A stretch of 9,142 nt of DNA from Actinomycetes bacterium (GTDB lineage: Bacteria > Actinomycetota > Acidimicrobiia > Acidimicrobiales > RAAP-2), in the NCBI GenBank assembly GCA_021805305.1, contig JAJZFO010000111.1, positions 1 to 9,142 of the forward strand. The letters run 5' to 3'. Numbering within the stretch: the stretch's first letter is position 1; each line of letters starts with the position of its first letter. Positions 7,449 through 9,142 of this stretch are shown one piece after another. Under the pieces are notes generated by a model that made no database searches, was not told where the DNA came from, and worked only from the letters and a program-made list of their open reading frames with translations. A program made the position numbers and the translations under genes.

Positions 7449-7551
7449 GCGCCGACCCGCGAGGTCGCTGAGCGACACGTGACGGACCACGTCGCAGTCG
7501 CCGTGAGCGCTCGACGTCACGCCCTTTGACGAAGCCCGCTAGACCAAGCAT

Positions 7552-7587
7552 GTCAATATCGCGCCGCGACGACGACATGATATTGAC
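7552..7587. promoter_or_regulatory. 9-bp inverted repeat, candidate operator
   Basis: GTCAATATC (7552-7560) and GATATTGAC (7579-7587) are exact reverse complements separated by 18 bp, in the AT-richest patch of the 210-bp gap before the methyltransferase. The spacing between arm centres is 27 bp. The right arm ends in TTGAC and merges into TTGACG (7583-7588), a possible -35 box; no convincing -10 follows. This could be a paired regulator-binding site or a weak long-loop hairpin. The rest of the gap (7449-7658) holds only small weak repeats. Confidence 0.4.
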
Positions 7588-7620
7588 GGCGGGATCAAAC
7601 GATCACAACGAGGGGGGCGA

Positions 7621-7662
7621 ATGCGAGTTGTTCGAAGCAGGCACAACGAGGCGAGGCGATGA
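7621..7662 (+). CDS. Possible 13-codon leader ORF before the methyltransferase
   Basis: ATG 7621 follows a strong purine run (GAGGGGGG, 7610-7617) and reads MRVVRSRHNEARR to TGA 7660-7662. Its stop overlaps the methyltransferase ATG as ATGA (7659-7662). This is the usual geometry of translational coupling. The peptide is very basic (five Arg) with no recognised family. It may be a genuine leader ORF or chance; in high-GC DNA a 13-codon ORF is not rare, so the support is the ribosome binding site plus the ATGA junction. Confidence 0.3.
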   Translation: MRVVRSRHNEARR

Positions 7663-8411
7663 GGATGCCGGGCTCGCGCGTGAGGGCTGGCCAGGGAGAC
7701 CTCAACGAATTCTCACAGACACTCTTCGCGCCGCTACCCGCACGCTACAACGCCTTGGCCTACCTTCTCTCCCTGGGGCAGGATCGCCGTTGGCGCGTGG
7801 CCATGGTGCAACGCGTCGTGGATACCGAGCCACGATTGGTCCTTGACGTGGCCTGTGGCACTGGTCTGGTCACCAAGAGACTGACCACCACTTGCGCCGC
7901 CCACGTCGTGGCGCTCGACCTGAGTCAACAAATGCTGGCCCGAGCGCAGCGACTCGTGCGCGACTCGAACCTCGAGGGCCGAGTGGACCTGGTGCGCGCA
8001 CGCGCCGAACGCCTACCCTTCCCCGACGCCACCTTCGACGCCGCGACGTTCACCTACTTGATGCGCTACGTCGACGACCCGGCGGCGACGATCCGCGAGA
8101 TCACCCGGGTGGTGAAGCCCGGTGGCGTGATCTCGTCGTTGGAGTTCGCGGTACCGACGCGGTGGTGGTGGCGAGCGGCCTGGTGGATCTACACGCGAGC
8201 CCTCTTGCCCCTCGGCGGCTACGTCACGGGTGGACGCGTCTGGTGGTCCGTGGGTCGATTCCTCGGACCCTCGATCTCGCGTCACTACCGCCGCTACCCG
8301 ATCGAGTGGACACGCGACGCCTGGCGTCGCGCCGGCATCGAACACGTCGAGGTGCGCACGATGAGCCGAGGCGGTGGCGTCGTGATCTCGGGATATCGAC
8401 GCGGCGAGTGA
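7659..8411 (+). CDS. UbiE/MenG-like class I SAM-dependent methyltransferase
   Basis: A 250-residue class I methyltransferase of the UbiE/COQ5 type. The SAM motif I LDVACGTG is at residues 62-69, with the acidic residue Asp87 at the end of strand 2 (VALDLS). RAERLPFPDATFD (115-127) and VVKPGGVISSLEF (151-163) are typical post-motifs. The N-terminal RYNALAYLLSLGQDRRWR (29-46) matches the UbiE substrate-side signature. However, the usual GLRNVxD block is YLMRYVDD (133-140) here, so it is not a standard demethylmenaquinone methyltransferase. C-methylation of a quinone precursor or related prenylated ring is the family expectation; the substrate is unknown. The start could be ATG 7659 or ATG 7665. 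Its TGA overlaps the next ATG (TGATG, 8409-8413), so the two genes are translated together. Confidence 0.85.
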   Translation: MRMPGSRVRAGQGDLNEFSQTLFAPLPARYNALAYLLSLGQDRRWRVAMVQRVVDTEPRLVLDVACGTGLVTKRLTTTCAAHVVALDLSQQMLARAQRLVRDSNLEGRVDLVRARAERLPFPDATFDAATFTYLMRYVDDPAATIREITRVVKPGGVISSLEFAVPTRWWWRAAWWIYTRALLPLGGYVTGGRVWWSVGRFLGPSISRHYRRYPIEWTRDAWRRAGIEHVEVRTMSRGGGVVISGYRRGE

Positions 8412-9142
8412 TGGACGACCATTTCGTCCCTCCCGCCTACTACGCACGCCCGCGATTCTTGGGCGTGGGTAGGACACGCGAGTGGTGGACCGTTCTTCAT
8501 CCCCCCTACACCTTGCTGCACCTGTCGCTGGTCACCCTGGGGGCGTGCATCAGCGGACCCGTGAACCTCGCGCGCCTGGGCACCACTGTGGCCGCGTTCT
8601 TCCTCGCCGTCGGGATTGGCGCCCACAGCCTCGACGAGTTGCATGGTCGACCGCTCGGCACGACGCTTCCCTCGTGGGAACTGGCGCTCGCCGCGGTAGT
8701 CTCCCTCGGCGCGGCCGCGACGTTGGGGGTGGTGGGCGTGTTCATCGTCAGCCCCTGGTTGGCGCTCTTCATCGTGGTTGGGATCACCGTCGCCGTGGGA
8801 TACAACCTCGAACTTTTCGACGCCCGTCTGCACACCCGAGCGGTCGTCGTCTTGTCGTGGGGCTCGTTCCCCGTCTTGACCGCGTATTTCGCCCAGCACC
8901 GCGACCTCAGTGTGGCCGCCGTGCTCGCCGCGGGATTTGGCGCGCTGATCACCCTGGCCCAGCAACAGCTCTCCACACCGGCTCGCGACCTTCGCCGTCG
9001 AACCCTCGACGTCGAAGGCGTCGCGCACCGTCTCGACGGGACGCGCGTGGCCATCGACGTCGAGACCATCCTGGCGCCACTCGAGAGCGCCCTCAAGACC
9101 CTGTGCCGCGCTGGACCGCTTCTCGCGCTGTCGCTGATGTTG
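8411..9142 (+). CDS. Multi-pass membrane protein resembling UbiA prenyltransferases (3' end outside window)
   Basis: The open frame of 244 codons runs to the window edge; the true end is not seen. The soluble N-terminus (~1-30, with REWWTVLHPPYT) leads into hydrophobic segments at about 33-50, 55-72, 90-112, 115-131, 143-161, 167-185 and a start of another near 235. The order resembles UbiA: a motif loop SLDELHGRPLGT (73-84) where UbiA has NDxxDxxxD followed by RPL, then YNLELFDARLHT (131-142) and LSWGSFPVLTAYFAQ (148-162), like the second half of UbiA. The Asp-rich Mg-pyrophosphate motif is not intact: only Asp75 and Glu76 remain. I therefore call it UbiA-like, with no claim of activity. It overlaps the methyltransferase stop by 1 nt, implying a joint role, perhaps in a prenylated or quinone-type lipid. 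It may equally be an uncharacterised membrane family. Confidence 0.7.
   Translation, partial: MDDHFVPPAYYARPRFLGVGRTREWWTVLHPPYTLLHLSLVTLGACISGPVNLARLGTTVAAFFLAVGIGAHSLDELHGRPLGTTLPSWELALAAVVSLGAAATLGVVGVFIVSPWLALFIVVGITVAVGYNLELFDARLHTRAVVVLSWGSFPVLTAYFAQHRDLSVAAVLAAGFGALITLAQQQLSTPARDLRRRTLDVEGVAHRLDGTRVAIDVETILAPLESALKTLCRAGPLLALSLML

Noticed and set aside
7464..7521. Small hairpins after the mutase operon (GTCGC/GCGAC; CGTGACG/CGTCACG)
   Set aside because: Arms of 5-7 bp with a tiny or a 30-nt loop and no U-tract; not distinguishable from chance in high-GC DNA.
7526..7846. 106-codon plus-strand ORF covering the gap and the start of the methyltransferase
   Set aside because: No homology by eye, poor composition, and most of it overlaps the methyltransferase in another frame.
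8294..9028. 244-codon minus-strand ORF at the window end
   Set aside because: Highly charged, no domain; the plus strand encodes regular hydrophobic segments of a membrane protein coupled to the methyltransferase.
1..9142. tRNA, rRNA, CRISPR, insertion sequence or phage signals
   Set aside because: No repeat arrays, transposase-like proteins, integrase or tRNA-like cloverleafs were recognised on reading; every long stretch is explained by the genes listed.

Overview
The window looks like chromosomal DNA from a high-GC actinobacterium. The gene set and protein style (TrpG/TrpE pair, FUSC exporter, two-part B12 mutase, UbiE-like methyltransferase) and two apparently leaderless start sites fit Actinomycetota. 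A deep-branching lineage such as Acidimicrobiia is my guess, made without any database search. No mobile elements, CRISPR arrays, rRNA or tRNA genes were recognised, and the base composition looks even throughout.

Layout. Positions 1-937 (+) hold the C-terminal end of a dienelactone-hydrolase-like protein, followed by a peptidase E-like (S51) protein. The latter converges on trpG/pabA (934-1599, -) with overlapping stop codons. trpG is divergent from trpE (1639-3180, +). In the 39 bp between them, each gene has a TANNNT -10 hexamer exactly 6 nt from its start codon, which suggests two overlapping leaderless promoters. trpE is followed by a FUSC-type membrane exporter whose start codon is unclear, then a perfect 13-bp hairpin.

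The second half holds a two-subunit adenosylcobalamin-dependent acyl-CoA mutase. The catalytic subunit (5428-7062) and the B12-binding subunit (7059-7448) overlap by ATGA. The catalytic subunit looks like methylmalonyl-CoA mutase overall, but the two substrate-specificity residues are Phe and Gln, as in isobutyryl-CoA mutase, instead of Tyr and Arg. Upstream lies an 8-codon ORF with a strong Shine-Dalgarno sequence, in frame with the mutase but ended by TAG.

After a 210-bp gap carrying a 9-bp inverted repeat and a possible 13-codon leader ORF, a UbiE/MenG-like methyltransferase (7659-8411) overlaps by 1 nt a multi-pass membrane protein that runs off the window (8411-9142). The latter resembles the UbiA prenyltransferase fold but lacks the usual Asp-rich motif. 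This pair is the least characterised part of the window.

Working together: TrpG supplies ammonia to TrpE for anthranilate synthesis, and the FUSC protein could export an aromatic acid. The mutase pair would rearrange a branched acyl-CoA (isobutyryl/n-butyryl). The methyltransferase and UbiA-like protein may modify a lipid or quinone-like substrate. These functional links are inference from adjacency.
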